64,000 bases of DNA from Bufo bufo (Eukaryota; Chordata; Amphibia; Anura; Bufonidae). Below the pieces are notes generated by a model. It was given only the letters and a program-made list of their open reading frames with translations, ran no database searches and was not told the DNA's origin. The DNA lies in NCBI RefSeq assembly GCF_905171765.1, contig NC_053392.1, positions 506,398,556 to 506,462,555 on the forward strand. The letters run 5' to 3'. Made by a program: the position numbers and the translations under genes. Shown one piece after another: positions 22,466-35,078 of this stretch (the stretch's first letter is position 1; the number at the start of each line of letters is the position of its first letter).

Positions 22466-24063
22466 CAGTTGTGTTCAAAATAAAGCTCAAAATCCTTCTA
22501 ATAGGTTTTATTTCCATACACACAAATGCATTGGGAACACTACACTTTCTATTTCAAATCAAAACATGAAGAAAAAAAATATCAAATTTGTGTTGTTCCT
22601 CTAAAAAAAAATTGAAGAAAAGTGAATATTAGACTGTTCAAAATAATAGCAGTGTTTGTATTCTTCTTTACAAACTCAAACATTCAATATATAAACTGAA
22701 AAATGTTTGAAGATTTTGCTTTCCTTTGAATCACTTGAATAATATTTAGTTGTATAACCACTGTTTCTGAGAACTGCTGTACATCTGTGTTGCATGGAGT
22801 CAACCAACTTCTGGCCCCTGTGAACAGGTATTCCAGCCTAGGATGATTGAACTACATTCCACAGTTCTTCTCTATTTATTGGTTTTGCCTCAGAAACTGC
22901 ATTTTTGATGTCACCCCACAAGTTTTCTATTGGATTAAGATCCGGGTATTGGGCTGGCCACTCCACTCCATAACGTCAATCTTGTTGGTCTGGAACCAAG
23001 ATGTTGCAGGATTACTGGTGTGTTTGGGGTCGTTGTCTTGTTGGAACACCCATTTCAAGGGCATTTGCTCTTCCGCATAAGGCAGCATGACCTCTTCAAG
23101 TATTCTGATGTATTCAAACTGATCCATGATCCCTGGTATGCGATAAATAGGCCCAACACCGTAGTATCAGAAACATCCCCATATCATGATGCTTGCTCCA
23201 CCATGCTTCACTGTCTTCACAGTGTACTGTGGCTTGAATTCAGTGTTTGGGGGTCATCTGACAAACTGTCTCCGGACACTAGACGCAACAAGAACAGTCT
23301 TACTTTCATCAGTCCACAAAATGTCTCTTTAGGCCAGTCAATGTGCCCTTAGACAAATGTCAGCACATGTCTTTCTTTCAACAGTGGGACTTTACGGGGT
23401 CTTCTTGCAGATAGCTTGGCTTCACATAGGCGTCTTCTAATTGTAACAGTACTCACAGGTAACTTTAGACCTTCTTTGATATTCCTGGAGCTGATTGTTG
23501 GCTGAGTCCTTGCCATTTTGGCTATTCTTCTATCCATTTGAATGGTAGTTTTTCACTTTCTTCCACGTCTTTCAGGTTTTGGTTCCCATTTTAAAGCATT
23601 TGCGATCATTTTATCTGTGCAGCCTATCATTTTCTGCACTTCTTTATATGTTTTCTTCTTTCCAATCAACTTTTTAATCAAGGTATGCTGTCCTTCTGAA
23701 CAATGTCTGGAATGACCCATTTTCCTCAGAATTTTTGAGAGAAATGCACTGTAACCAGCATGTACAACATTTGATGCCTTCCTTCCTTAAATAAGGGCAA
23801 TAATTGCCACCTGTTTTTCAAAGAATGAATAACTTCACTCATTAAACTCCACACTGCTATTATTTTGAACATGTCCCTTTCAATAAGTGATTGAATTACA
23901 GAGAATCAGCAGCATGCATGTCATGACTGTTGGGTCTGTTGGATTTCTATTACTCTACTACACCTGCTAGTAAATTATTTGCCATGTAGAAATAACATTT
24001 CTACCAAAAACAGTGATTGATCAGGTTAGTGATGTCTGACTGCTATTATTTTGAACACAACTG
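22466..24063 (-). mobile_element. Tc1/mariner element 1
   Basis: The 1,598-bp element starts CAGTTGTGTTCAAAATAA and ends in its inverse, flanked by TA at 22464-22465 and 24064-24065. A second internal copy of the end motif (TGTTCAAAATAATAGCAGTG near 22636, inverse near 23850) gives an IR/DR layout, with terminal repeats of about 200 bp each holding two binding-site-like repeats. It carries a decayed transposase on the minus strand. Confidence 0.9.
22690..23720 (-). pseudogene. Tc1 transposase, decayed
   Basis: A minus-strand ATG at 23720 begins a Tc1-type N-terminus. The helix-turn-helix region follows (KMIGCTDKMIANALKW, then [11 protein letters not shown] and STVTIRRRL). The catalytic segment includes [13 protein letters not shown] (about 23030), the second catalytic Asp with its usual QDNDPKHT context, and NKIDVMEW. 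The frame is broken by several shifts: open pieces are 23349-23537 and 22927-23127, and the third catalytic Glu region is not in a continuous frame. It would have cut and pasted the element by DDE chemistry; this copy cannot encode a working protein. Confidence 0.85.
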
Positions 24064-24099
24064 TAAGTATGAATCATTATTTTCAGGGGGCAAGTTGCA

Positions 24100-25740
24100 T
24101 GCATTAGATTAAAAGTAATTATACATCTAAATGGAGTATTGCCATTATGTAATGATATATTGCTAGGTTATGACATCACTTTATGATTTGTGTTAGGTCC
24201 CATCTCTAGGATCCCCACAAATCCTACTGGTGTAATGCTGCGTCTAATTCTAAAGACCCCCAAAGACATAATATTATTGTCAGCCAAATCTTCCTTTTTC
24301 AAATGGGACTGGCCAACAGTCTTAGGCTTCATACACACAACTGTATTTTTTATTGCGTGTTTATGCAGATAGTACACTGAACCATTCATTTCCATGGGGC
24401 TATTCACACATCCGAATTTGTTGCTGATCCGTGCGACTGTTACGCAAATGATCAAACACGTCCTGTTCTTGTTTGTACAGTATTTCTATTCATGGGAGTA
24501 ACAAAAATACATAATGCACACAGAAGATATCCTCAATTTGTGGATTTTTCTGTGGACTGCATTTTAATGCCTGATCCTTCTGGGAGATAAGCTACTGCCT
24601 GAACTGTGCGAAAACACATGCACACTCGCCCAAACTGATCATGTATGGATATGAGAGAGTCGGAAGAGAGAGAGATGTCAGCCAAACAAGGGTTCCTCGC
24701 ACAGCCAGGTGGAGTGTGCAGGGAAAATAGTGAAGGGTACACAGCCATACACCAATGCCCCTATGGGGGTGTCAAACTCCCACCAATCATAAACAGATGA
24801 CATCCCAGCAATATGTTATCACCTTACAAGATGGGAATACCCCTTCAATTTGAAATACAGTCATTTAGTCCTTACATCCAGTTATTTTTATATCATTATA
24901 GAAGATATGAAGATTCCAGGGTGTCTGCAGGAGGAAACTGGCAGCAATTTCTCAGCAGCACCACCCACCACAGGAATAATGCATGGGCGACCCATGAAAT
25001 ACTTGGACGTGCCTGGTCCTCCAAAGCAAGGGACCGGCTTCACAGCTGCACTCTGCTCTAGCTGGCAGTTTGCCCCTTCTACTAATTTACCGTTTTCTAG
25101 TAGCATATTTCAGGATAGGATTTCTAAACCAGGCAATCCCTTTAATGGCATTTTATTAAAGCATTTAAACATTTCTTAGGCTTTTCTTCAAGGATGGATG
25201 GTGACCACGGAGTGAGGTCCATCTGTAAAGTATATGCTGAAGACATAACTAGCCTTCTCAGAAGACAGCATTCATACGTAGCTCTAACAGCCCTAAACCG
25301 TTTCAGGTTTGCATTTCTATTAAGTGATAGAGTGAATGGATTTTGTTTCAATGATTTCCCGGGGGGGAACATGGGAAGATTGTCCACATTCTCCAGGAAA
25401 AAGGATCATCAAATGGGCAATTATGCTAACAGTAAAGAACAACGTGCCTTTGTGCATGTATAATAGAGATGCAGTATATGTCAAAAATCCCGTCCTACAG
25501 ATCATTTACATTTACATGCACATAAACCCTTGGAAAGCCTGCAACACATAGGTAGCGTGAACCATTATCCAGGAATTACTGATTGCATGTGTCTATTATT
25601 ATATATTTTATCTTACCGTATTTATTTATTAGGCGTAAAATAATATTGGTATACACTGTGTGTTGTTGCCAGAGCTACTGAGCAGCTTTCAGAGCACAAT
25701 GCGAGGACTAAAGTCGATAATCTGTATTAGCTCACACACA
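24100..25740. other. Anonymous sequence with a decayed MITE arm
   Basis: TTAGGCTTCATACACACAAC at about 24323 resembles the GGCCTCATGCACACG family without a matching right end. The rest, including small frames at 24813-25061 and 24850-25179, shows no domain. Confidence 0.4.
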
Positions 25741-25741
25741 C

Positions 25742-25909
25742 TGTAAATAAATAATGCATAAAGTATCGATATTTGTCACATAGCACTGACGTATTCTGTG
25801 GCGCTGTACAATGTGTGACAAAACATAAATGACAACATAAAAATAAAACAATTTTCAGCCAACGGGAGAAAACAGCAAAGATCCTTGGCCACGAGAGCTT
25901 ACAATCTAC
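25742..25909 (-). repeat. Dispersed retroposon tail
   Basis: Minus-strand copy of the repeat at 21371-21500 (AGCGCCACAGAATACGTCAG), with an A/T simple-repeat tail. A MITE directly abuts it. Confidence 0.5.
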
Positions 25910-26205
25910 GGCCTCATGCACACAACTGTTGTTTGGGTCAGCATCCGATCCACATTTTTTTTTTTTGCGAATCGCACAGAGACTCATTCATTTCTATGGG
26001 TCCTTAAAAAAATCTGTGTGCTGTTGGCACCCGTGCGGCTGTTCCACAAATTATAGAACATGTCTTATTCTTGTCCATTTTGCAGACAAGAATAGGCAGG
26101 GCTATTGGGAAAATACGGCAAGAACACTGCCAGTATCCATATGTTGGGGATCCGCGGTTTGCAAACCACAAAATGATTACGGTTGCGTACAAGTCGTACA
26201 AAAAA
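25910..26205. mobile_element. Decayed GGCCTCATGCACAC-family MITE
   Basis: Left end GGCCTCATGCACACAACTG. The right end near 26200 is heavily mutated (minus-strand GTACGACTTGTACGCAACC). The interior shares the GTCCATTTTGCAGACAAGAA segment with the intact family members. Confidence 0.6.
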
Positions 26206-28084
26206 AAATGTACAAAAGTTTACTATTAGGCATCACTGTGCGTCACACCAGCATCCAGCTCATAGCCATCTACTGTGCCAGGAAGGCTTCCTGGGGCTAA
26301 ATATCGGATTTAAGAGAACACACATCAGGACAAAATTCAGCAGAAAATTAAAATAGGCCAAAAGGAGCTTAACTTAGAGGAGTCATTCTGACACCTTCAG
26401 CAACACTGCAGTCCCAAAGTTTACCGATCCACTAACTTACGTGGTTCAAACTCTACTTTTCTAATCTAAAACATTCATAATGCAGTTGAGTTCTAAAGGG
26501 ACACATAGGAACCTAAGTTCTTAAAAGTTTTCCCATGGACTGCAATGGCCTGTAATAAAATGTCCCCAATGACTCAACTAGAATCCAAGCATCTAGCACC
26601 GTCATACATAATCATGCATGGAAAAAGGATACTAGATGCCAACAAATGGCAAGCAGTAACACCCTATGCAGTCCTGCTGTTTACAACCTGCAGAAGACTC
26701 CTAGAGGGGATCGTGAGGGGGTCTCAGACATTGATCAACAGTCCTGTAGATACCGAGCTGCCTGGCATAACATTCCCCAGCACAGTCAGATGCAGCCAGC
26801 ATATTAACTTCTCTCTCCCCAAAAAAGCCACCTATGTGCTGCATGATCAATAGCAGGAAGCCCTTGAGATGCCCACACATAGACTGCAGCACGCAGGTAC
26901 AATGGAGCATGCAGCATGCATTCTCTGGGTGCATGTAAAGGGCTCAATAGAAGGGACCTTACCTTACCAAGGTGAAGCACCTCAGAGCAGTGCTAAAAGT
27001 TATGCTAATTCTGGAGAAGCTGCTCCATCTGATCCATGGAAGTGATGGGAGACAGTCTTGGACTTGTTGGTCGAGGATGAAGCAATCAGCCCCAATGCAA
27101 GGTAGTGATCAGCAAGGAGCCCCCAAGGCACAGCAGCTATAGGGAGCAGGGGATGAACTTGAATTGACCAGAGGTGGGAGGCAAGGGTCCACAAACACAC
27201 CAAGAAACAATGAAGGAGGCTTTGCAGATCTTCCAGAGCCAACTGCAATGAATGGGATAGGGATGCACACAAGGTGAAGGGGGCCAACTTTTCTACTGCA
27301 GCAGCCTGCTTGACTGGTTTTGCAGTTTTTTCATGAAGCTCAGCAGAGGGAGGAAGAAATAGATGTGTGTATAAGGAGGGAGAGGCTGGATGAGGTGGGA
27401 GATGAGGGCAGCAGCCACCGCTAGGCTGACAGTAATTTACAGCCCCTGCACAGGAGAGGTAGAGACATGGAGGGAGGAGGATCCTTCTTGGTCTTAAAGA
27501 GAGCTAGGCTGCCACTGAGCTCAGTCTCCTGCTTTTAGTGGAAGAGACAGGGAGATATTTCAAGCTTGGATACAGAAATCCCTGTCATAGGAGTAGGTGT
27601 TTTATGCCCCTGCATTATGTATAGCGTGTGAAGAAGACACTGCTCCTCAGGATCTGGGAGGAGATTCTTCAGTCACTGCACGTTCAGATGTCCTGCAAAT
27701 AAATCCATCAGAGCAGAGGAACCATCCGCATCCTCCTCTGGAGCTGCTCGGTGTCAGGGTGACTTGCTCTGCTGCTGTCATTTCTCCAGTGCACTTTACA
27801 GCATATTAGTGGCCACTTAAAATAGCTGTCATTCAGCTTATCTGGGATGAGATAATGTCTTCTGGCTACACATTTCTGTCCCTTATCTGGGAAGTGAAAT
27901 TTCCCATTCTAGGTGGGCACTTTGCCATAGGGCTGGATTTATATCAGAGGTGCCCTGCCATGAAATATGGAATAGCTTCTATGTTGTGATCAGCTGTCTC
28001 CAGGGTCAGTGCAGTCTTAGCAGCTCTTACATAAATCTAATTGTAGGGAGATTGCTCAAAGTACAAGGGAAGGTGCCCATCTGT
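26206..28084. other. Anonymous, locally GC-rich sequence
   Basis: No transposable element is recognised. On the minus strand a 95-codon frame (27287-27000) is followed by a CTTGGTAAGG splice-donor-like site near 26970. This could be a first exon of a host gene, but there is no homology to support it. I do not call a gene. Confidence 0.35.
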
Positions 28085-28552
28085 GTTTAGAGATGTGTCT
28101 ACTGATGTAAGTATCAGGGGGGTACCAGACACTGCAATACCAATGGGGTACCAGATGCTGACGTATCATTAGGGTACTAGACGCTGATGTATCAATGGGG
28201 TACCAGATGCTGATGTATCATTGGGGTAAGAGACACTGATGTATCATTGGGGTAAGAGACGCTGATGTATCAGTGGGGTACCAGACACTGATATATCAGT
28301 GGAGTATTAGGTGCTGATATATCAGTGGGGTACCAGACGCTGACGTATCATTGGGGTACCAGACGCTGACATATCAGTGAGGTACCAGACGCTGACGTAT
28401 GAATGGATTACCAGATGCTAATGTATGAATGGGGTTTTAGAAGATGATGTATCTGTGGGGTACCAAGCACTGATGTATCAGTGGAGTACCAGGTGCTGAT
28501 GTATCAGTGGAGTGCCAGGTGCTGTTGTATCAGTGGGGCACCAGATGCTGAC
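28085..28552 (+). repeat. 26-bp minisatellite, left part
   Basis: Imperfect tandem units of the form GGGGTACCAGATGCTGATG + TATCAGT. The array continues at 38347-38718 after the hAT insertion. There are no spacers of unique sequence, so it is not a CRISPR. Confidence 0.9.
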
Positions 28553-28869
28553 TAGTGATAGACGAACATCGGCCGGGACGGTTCGCGAATGTTCGCGAAC
28601 CGCAAGTTCCCATCAAGCCTTATTCACTTTAATGGCAGGCAAACCTGGAAAACCTTCAGGTCATATTTTCAGCCACCAAATAATTACTAGAAGTGCACAA
28701 ATAGTCCCACAACAAGGACAGTGACATACTATAGGGGGATCAATGAAAAAAATTCCCACCAAAAAAAAGTATTTTAATCAGGGGCTATTTATATGCGTCT
28801 TAAAGGGAAATTCTCAAAAATGTGCCCTGCTGGAGCCTAGAAAATTTTTGTTTTAGGACACGGGAGTAC

Positions 28870-29420
28870 GGGCCCTAAAAATTAGGCATTCACCTGACAT
28901 AAAATAAGTGATTATGTTGCTCGAGGTACATTATGCGGTCAATGGATAAAATTTTACTGTAGCTCAGAAAAGATCAAGTGATTATGTGGCTGGAGGTATA
29001 TTAGACGGTCAGTCGATAACAATTTTACTGCAGGCAAGTGGAGTACAGGCTCCAAACATTAGGCATTCACCGTACAGAAAAGATCAAGTGATTATGTGGC
29101 TGGAGGTATATTAGACAGTCATTGTATAACAATTCTACTGCAGGCCAGTGGAGTATAGGCCCCAAACATTAGGCATTCACCGGACAGAAAACATCAAGTG
29201 ATTATGTGCCTAGAGGTACATTAGGCGGTCACCGTATAATAATTTTACTGTTGGCTAGTTAGATTACAGGCCCCAAACATTAGGCATTCACCGGACAGAA
29301 AAGATCAAGTGATTATGTGGCTGGAGGTATATTAGATGGTCATTGGATAACAATTTTACTGCAGGCCAGTGGAGTACAGGCCCCAAACATTAGGCATTTA
29401 CCGGACAGAAAAGGCATTTT
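28870..29420. repeat. 110-bp tandem repeat in hAT subterminal region
   Basis: AAAAGATCAAGTGATTATGT recurs at about 28970, 29080, 29190 and 29301, with a degenerate unit before that. Each unit also has CCAAACATTAGGCATTCACC. About five units, 3' of the transposase. Confidence 0.85.
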
Positions 29421-29504
29421 ATGCCGCTGTATTTACATAAGACAGGGACAATACTTTGTTCTGTGTGGTGGCGGATATGTGTGGGCTGGCATAAGGAAAT
29501 TCAA

Positions 29505-32483
29505 TTAAACATGGTCATCATAGGTGTTCAATTTCTCCGAGATCCATGCCTCATTCATTTTTAGAAATGTGAGGTAGTCCACACTGTCGTAAGCTAGGCG
29601 AGTGCGCTTATCGGTCATGATATCCCCTGCTGCACTGAACGAGGACACTCGACGAGGGGCAATCCAAGAGTTCCACGGCAAATTGTGCAAGCTCTGGCCA
29701 CAGGTCAAGCCTGCACACCCAGTAGTCCAGGGGTTCCTTGCTTCTCAGAGCGTCCACATAGGCCGTTAGCCTGAAGTAGTCGGACACCTGTCGGTCTAGG
29801 CGTTCCCTGAGGCTGGATCCGGAGGGCGGCTGTCGATGGGTTGGCTGCAAGAATGATCTCATATCCGAAGTGACCAACACATCTTCAAACCGCCCACTTC
29901 TTGCAGGCGCAGTAGGATTGGTACCCGCACCTGTTTCGCTGTGGGTGGAAATTCCTCTGCCAGCGACCTACAACAGCAAAATGCAGCATCTCTCGCAGCA
30001 AGGCCTGGAAATGCTGCATTCTGACAGCCCTCTGTGATGCTGGTAGCATGTCTGCCATTTTGTGTTTGTACCGGTAGTCTAAGTACGTTGCCACCCAGTA
30101 CTGGTGCTTGCCCTTTATACTTTTCATACTGGGGTCCCTCTTCAAACACTGGAGCATGAAGGCCCCCATTTGCACTAAATTGGAAGCAGTGTAGCGTCCT
30201 GGCTCCTACTCATCACCCAGGAAAATATCGTCCTCTGTCTCCTTCTCCTAGCCACGGAGAACACCAGGGATCCCTGAAAAGTTTAAAGCCTGCTCTTCTT
30301 GCTCCTCCTCGCCCCAGCCATCCAGCCACCATCCTCCTGTGACTTCTCAGATGGAGTAGCCCCCCCTTTGAATTCATTCAGAATTGCGACTTCCTCATCT
30401 TCCAGCTCCTGCTCCTCGATGGCTTGATCAATGACACGACGCAATGCACGCTCCAGAAAGAAGGTGTAAGGTACGATGTCACTTATGGTGCCCTGGCTGC
30501 GACTAATCAGTTTGGTGATCTCATCAAATGGCCGCAGAAGTCTGCATGCGTCGTGTATGAGCAGCCACTGGCGCGGTGAAAAGAAACCAGGCTCCCCAGA
30601 ACCTGTCCTGCTGCAGAATTCGTACAGGTAGTTGTTAAGGGCATGTTGCTGCTGGCGCAGCCTATCAAACATATACAAGGTGAAGTTCCAGCCATCGGGC
30701 TGTCACAAATCAGGCATCTGACGGGCACGTGGTGTCACCGCTGAACGACAGCAAGGCGAGCCATGGCCGTGTAAGATCTTCTAAAATGGGCAGAGATTTT
30801 CCTGGCCTGCCACAAGACGTCCTGGACCCGGGGTATTTAGCAACGAATCGCTGCACGACTAAGTTCAGGACTTGTGCCATGCACGCTCAGCAGATTGGCA
30901 CCATTGTTGCACACCACTGACTTTACCAACTGTCAAATTGAGCGGGGTTGGCCACTGATCGGCCTGTGACTGCAGAGCTGAAAGCAGTGCAGGACCGGTG
31001 TGGCTCTTGGCTTCCAGGCACAACAGCCGCAGCACAGCATGGCAATGTCTAACCTGGCACGTCGAATAGGTTCTGGGGAGCTTGGAGGGTGCAGCGTAAG
31101 AGGCGGTAGCAGTGGAAAAGGAGGAGTCAGCTGAGGAGCAGATGAATGATGGAGTAGGAGGAGAAGAACAGGCAGGCCTGCATGCAATCTGTGGCGGTAA
31201 CACCAAATCCACACGGGTGCCACGGGTTGCATGCTTGACAGCCGTCAGAATGTTCACCCAGTGGGCAGTAAAAGTTATGTACCTTCCCTGCCCGTGTTTG
31301 CTAGACCACGTGTCTGTTGTCAGATGTATCTTGGCACCAACACTGTGTGCCAGAGATACATTCACTTGCCGCTGAACATGGCCATATAGCTCTGGGATGC
31401 CCTTGTGGGAGAAAAACTTTCTTTTGGGAACTTCCATTGCGGTGTGCCAATGGCAACAAATTTTCTAAAGGCCTCCGAGTCCAACAGTTTATATGGCAGT
31501 AGTTGGCAGGCTAGCAGTTCCGACAAGCCAGCGGTCAGCCGTTGGGCAAGAGGGTTATCCGGCGCTATCAAATTTTTACGCTCGAACATTTTGGGCACGG
31601 AAGCCTGCCTTTTGCCAGAAGAACGGTGGACAGTGGAAGGTAGAGTGGAGGACAAATTGGAGGAGAGAGGAGAAGGAAAAGAGGCAGGACGTGGAGTGCA
31701 GGGAGTGTGGATTTGTAGGTTCTGATGGTGTTGCTCCCACTGGGCTCGATGATGGGAGGCCAGGTGCCTTCTTAAGGCGGTCGTTCCTAGGTGATTGTTG
31801 GGCTTACCGTGACTTATGCGTTGACAGCACAGGCTGCAGATGGCAACACTATTGTTAGCAGCTAACATGTTAAGAAAAACCCACATTGCGGAACCATGTT
31901 CCGGCCTCCTGGGAGCGCCACTTGTGACCGTGCATGGTGAATAGCTCGCTCCAGATACATTTGCAGTCTGCTTTTTGCCTCCTGTGCACTGCGAGTTCTG
32001 CCTGCTTCTCCTTCTACCCCCTATCTGCTGCTCTGTCTCTCCCTTTGAACTCCCCTCCTCTTTCACTCTTGTGGGCACCCATGTGACATCCATCAACACG
32101 TCATCATTGTCACCTTCTCCACCACTGACATTAGAGATCTCGGGGTAGGCAGCAACAGCAGGGACCACCCTCCTTGGCCTGATCTGGGTACTGTCGTCAG
32201 ACCGCTGGGTCGCGACCTCCTCTTTTTGATCCGATGCCAAAAATGGCTGCGCATTGGTAAGGTCTGGGAATGGAAGGGAAAATAATTCCTCTGTCTCGAG
32301 TGGAGGGGCTATGGTGGTGGTGTTTTTGGGGGTTCACACAGCAGAGAGTGAGGAGGGTGCAGATACAGAGGATGAGGATGGTGCAGAAGCAGAAGGCTGA
32401 GTGAGCCACTCAACCAACTCTGGTGCCTCCTTTGACGTAATCGCACGCACCTTCTCCAACTTCCCTCTTACTCTGCCTGTCAT
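29505..32483 (-). pseudogene. hAT transposase, frameshifted (ZBED-type N-terminus)
   Basis: The probable ATG is at 32481-32483, with an in-frame TGA at 32334-32336. A BED-type zinc finger follows (WVFLNMLAANNS, then CSLCCQ, then RRHLASHH). The frame shifts near 31415 within A/T-rich sequence and continues as HLTTDTWSSKHGQGRYI, the start of the hAT catalytic core. Further shifts separate a middle piece (30283-30678, with FDEITKLISRSQGTISD) and piece 29885-30175 (TYLDYRYKHKMADML). The C-terminal hAT dimerisation region includes LDYWV, FSAAGDIMTDKRTRLA and LTFLKMNEAWI (about 29510-29780). It would have mobilised this element; it is now non-functional. Confidence 0.9.
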
Positions 32484-33120
32484 TTTCAAAATGACCCTGT
32501 GACAAAGTCCCTATAGAAGAGCAGTATTTGTTGAAGCAGGTATATCGCAGGCCTCAATCAATATTTGGTGGAAGCTGGCTTATCAGGTATATAGAACCCT
32601 TAACCCCTTAAGGACTCAGCCCTATTTCACCTTAAGGACTTGGCCATTTTTTGCAAATCTGACCAGTGTCACTTTAAGTGCTCATAACTTTAAAACGCTT
32701 TGACTTACCCAGGCCGTTCTGAGATTGTTTTTTCGTCACATATTGTACTTCATGACACTGCTAAAATTGGGTCAAAAAAGTTAATTTTTTTTGCATAAAA
32801 AAATACAATTTTTACCGAAAATTTAGAAAAATTAGCAAATTTCAAAGTTTCAGTTTCTCTACCTCTGTAATACATAGTAATACCCCCAAAAATTGTGATG
32901 ACTTTACATTCCCCATATGTCTACTTCATGTTTGTAGCATTTTGGAAATGATATTTTATTTTTTGGGGATGTTACAAGGCTTAGAAGTTTGGAAGCAAAT
33001 TTTGAAATTTTCACAAATCTTCAAAATCCCACTTTTTATGGACCAGTTCAGGTTTGAAGTCATATTGTGAGGCTTAGATAATAGAAACCTCCCAAAAATG
33101 ACCCCATTCTAGAAACTACA

Positions 33121-34290
33121 CCCCTCAAGGTATTCAAAACAGTTTTTTCAAACTGTATTAACCCTTTAAGTCTTCCACAAGAGTTAATGGCAGATTGAGA
33201 AACAATTTAGAAATTTCTATTTTTTGGAAAATTTTCCAATATAATCAATTTTTTCCAGGAGTAAAACAAGGGTTAACTGCCAAACAAAACTCAAAATGGG
33301 TTGCCCTGATTCTGTAGTTTGCAGAAACACCCCATATGTGGTCGTAAACTACTGTTTGGCCAAACGGGAGCACATAGAAGGAGGGGAACACCATATGGGT
33401 TTTGGAAGGCAGATTTTGCAGGACTGGTTTTGTTTATACCATGTCCCATTTGAAGCCCCCTGTTGCACCCCTAGAATAGAAATTTCAAAAAAGTGACTCC
33501 ATCTAAGAAAGTACACCCCTCAAGGTATTCAAAACTGGGTTTACAAACTTTGTTAACCCTTTAGGTGCTCCACAAGAGTTATTGGCAGATGGAGAAACAA
33601 TTTAGAAATTTCAATTTTTTGGAAAATTTTCCAATATAATCAATTTTTTCCAGGAGTAAAACAGGGGTTAACTGCCAAACAAAACTCAAAATGGGTTGCC
33701 CTGATTCTTTAGTTTGCAAAAACACCCCATATGTGGTCGTAAACTACTGTTTGGCCGAACGGGAGCACATAGAAGGAGGGGAACACCATATGGGTTTTGT
33801 AAGGCAGATTTTGCAGGACTGGTTTTGTTTATACCATGTCCCATTTGAAGCCCCCTGTTGCACCCCTAGAATAGAAATTTCAAAAAAGTGACTCCATCTA
33901 AGAAAGTACACCCCTCAAGGTATTCAAAACTGGGTTTACAAACTTTGTTAACCCTTTAGGTGTTCCACAAGAGTTATTGACAGATGGAGAAACAATTTAG
34001 AAATTTCTATTTTTTGGAAAATTTTCCAATATAATCAATTTATTCCAGGAGTAAAACAAGGGTTAACTGCCAAACAAAACTTAAAATGGGTTGCCCTGAT
34101 TCTGTAGTTTGCAGAAACACCCCATATGTGGTCGTAAACTACTATTTGGCTAAACGGCAGGACATAGAAGAAGGGGAACGTCATATGGTTTTTGGAAGGC
34201 AGATTTTGCTGGACTGGTTTATTTACACCATGTACCCTTTCAAGCCCCCTGATGCACCCCTAGAGTAGAAACTCCATAAAAGTGACCCCA
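33121..34290 (+). repeat. 395-bp tandem array, three units
   Basis: CCCCTCAAGGTATTCAAAAC starts at 33121, 33516 and 33911, exactly 395 bp apart. The three units are nearly identical, the third diverging toward its end. The plus-strand frames at 33296, 33691 and 34086 (60-66 codons each) simply repeat with the array. Confidence 0.95.
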
Positions 34291-34429
34291 TCTAGGAAAC
34301 TACGGGATAAGGTGGTTGTTGTTTTGGGACTATTTTAGGGGTAAATATGATTTTTGGTTGCTCTATATTACTCTTTTTTGAGGCAATGTAACAAAAAAAA
34401 TTTTTTTTAAATTGTTTCTACATTCGCTA

Positions 34430-34770
34430 TTTAGTTTTGTGGAACACCTAAAGGGTTAACATAGTTTGTAAAGTAACTTTTGAATACCTTGAGGGGTGTA
34501 GTTTCTTAGATGGGGTCACTTTTTAGGAGTTTCTAGTCTAGGCTACATCAGGGGGGGCTTCTAATGGGACATGGTGTCAAAAAAAAACTGTCCATCAAAA
34601 TCTGCCTTCCAGAAACCGGATGGAGTTCCCTTCGTTCTATGCCCTGCCGTGCGGCTATATAGCCATTTACGACCACATATGGGGTGTTTCTGCAAACTAC
34701 AGAATCAGGGCCATAAATATTGAGTTTTGTTTGGCTGTTAACCCTTGCTTTATTACCGGCAAAAAGGATT
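34430..34770 (-). repeat. Inverted copy of the 395-bp unit
   Basis: Here the unit runs in the opposite direction: GTTTGTAAAGTAACTTTTGA, CTTGAGGGGTGTAGTTTC and TACGACCACATATGGGGTGT. With the array at 33121-34290 it forms a large inverted repeat inside the piggyBac element. The 171-codon plus frame at 34620-35135 is an artefact. Confidence 0.85.
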
Positions 34771-34935
34771 CAAATGGAAATTTTGCCCAAAAATGGGTGT
34801 TTTGGCACCGTTTTTATTTTATATTTTTAACACCGTTCATCCGAGGCGTTTGGTCAAAAGTTATTTTTATAGCGACGACTTTTACGCACGCGACGATGCC
34901 CAATATGTATGGCTCTCAGACTTTGGAGACACTAA

Positions 34936-35078
34936 GCAGGCATCCTAAAAACTGCGGCCCTCCAGATGTTGTAAAACTACAATTCCCACCATGCCCTGCT
35001 GATGGCTGTAGGTTGTCTGGGCATGCTGGGAGTTATAGTTTTACAACATCTGGAGGGCCGCAGTTTGAGGATGCCTGC
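34936..35078. mobile_element. Small palindromic MITE at the 3' edge of the transposase
   Basis: GCAGGCATCCT...CTGCGGCCCTCCAGATG on the left and the inverse on the right, 143 bp, with a loop around GCTGATGGCTGTAGG. I recognise this end type as a common amphibian hAT-like MITE. It overlaps the last codons of the transposase frame. Confidence 0.75.

Larger units (their letters stand above)
22151..24100. mobile_element. piggyBac-type MITE split by a Tc1 insertion
   Basis: TTAA at 22151-22154 is followed by AGGGGTTTTCCC and an arm resembling the MITE at 13446-13877 (ACTTACCTGCTCC, then GCAGCCAATAAATGGCTTCA). The right part resumes after the Tc1 element (AGTATGAATCATTATTTTCAG), but no clean right TTAA is visible, so the right end is approximate. 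Confidence 0.6.

Noticed and set aside
27000..27287. 95-codon minus-strand protein gene
   Set aside because: No recognisable domain or homology; kept only as a low-interest exon possibility.
28085..28552. CRISPR-like array
   Set aside because: The repeats are contiguous and imperfect with no unique spacers; this is a minisatellite in a vertebrate genome.
31112..31858. Plus-strand frames opposite the hAT transposase
   Set aside because: Antisense shadows of the decayed transposase.
33296..34268. Three similar 60-66-codon plus-strand frames as a gene family
   Set aside because: They recur every 395 bp with the tandem array and lack any protein-level constraint that I can see.
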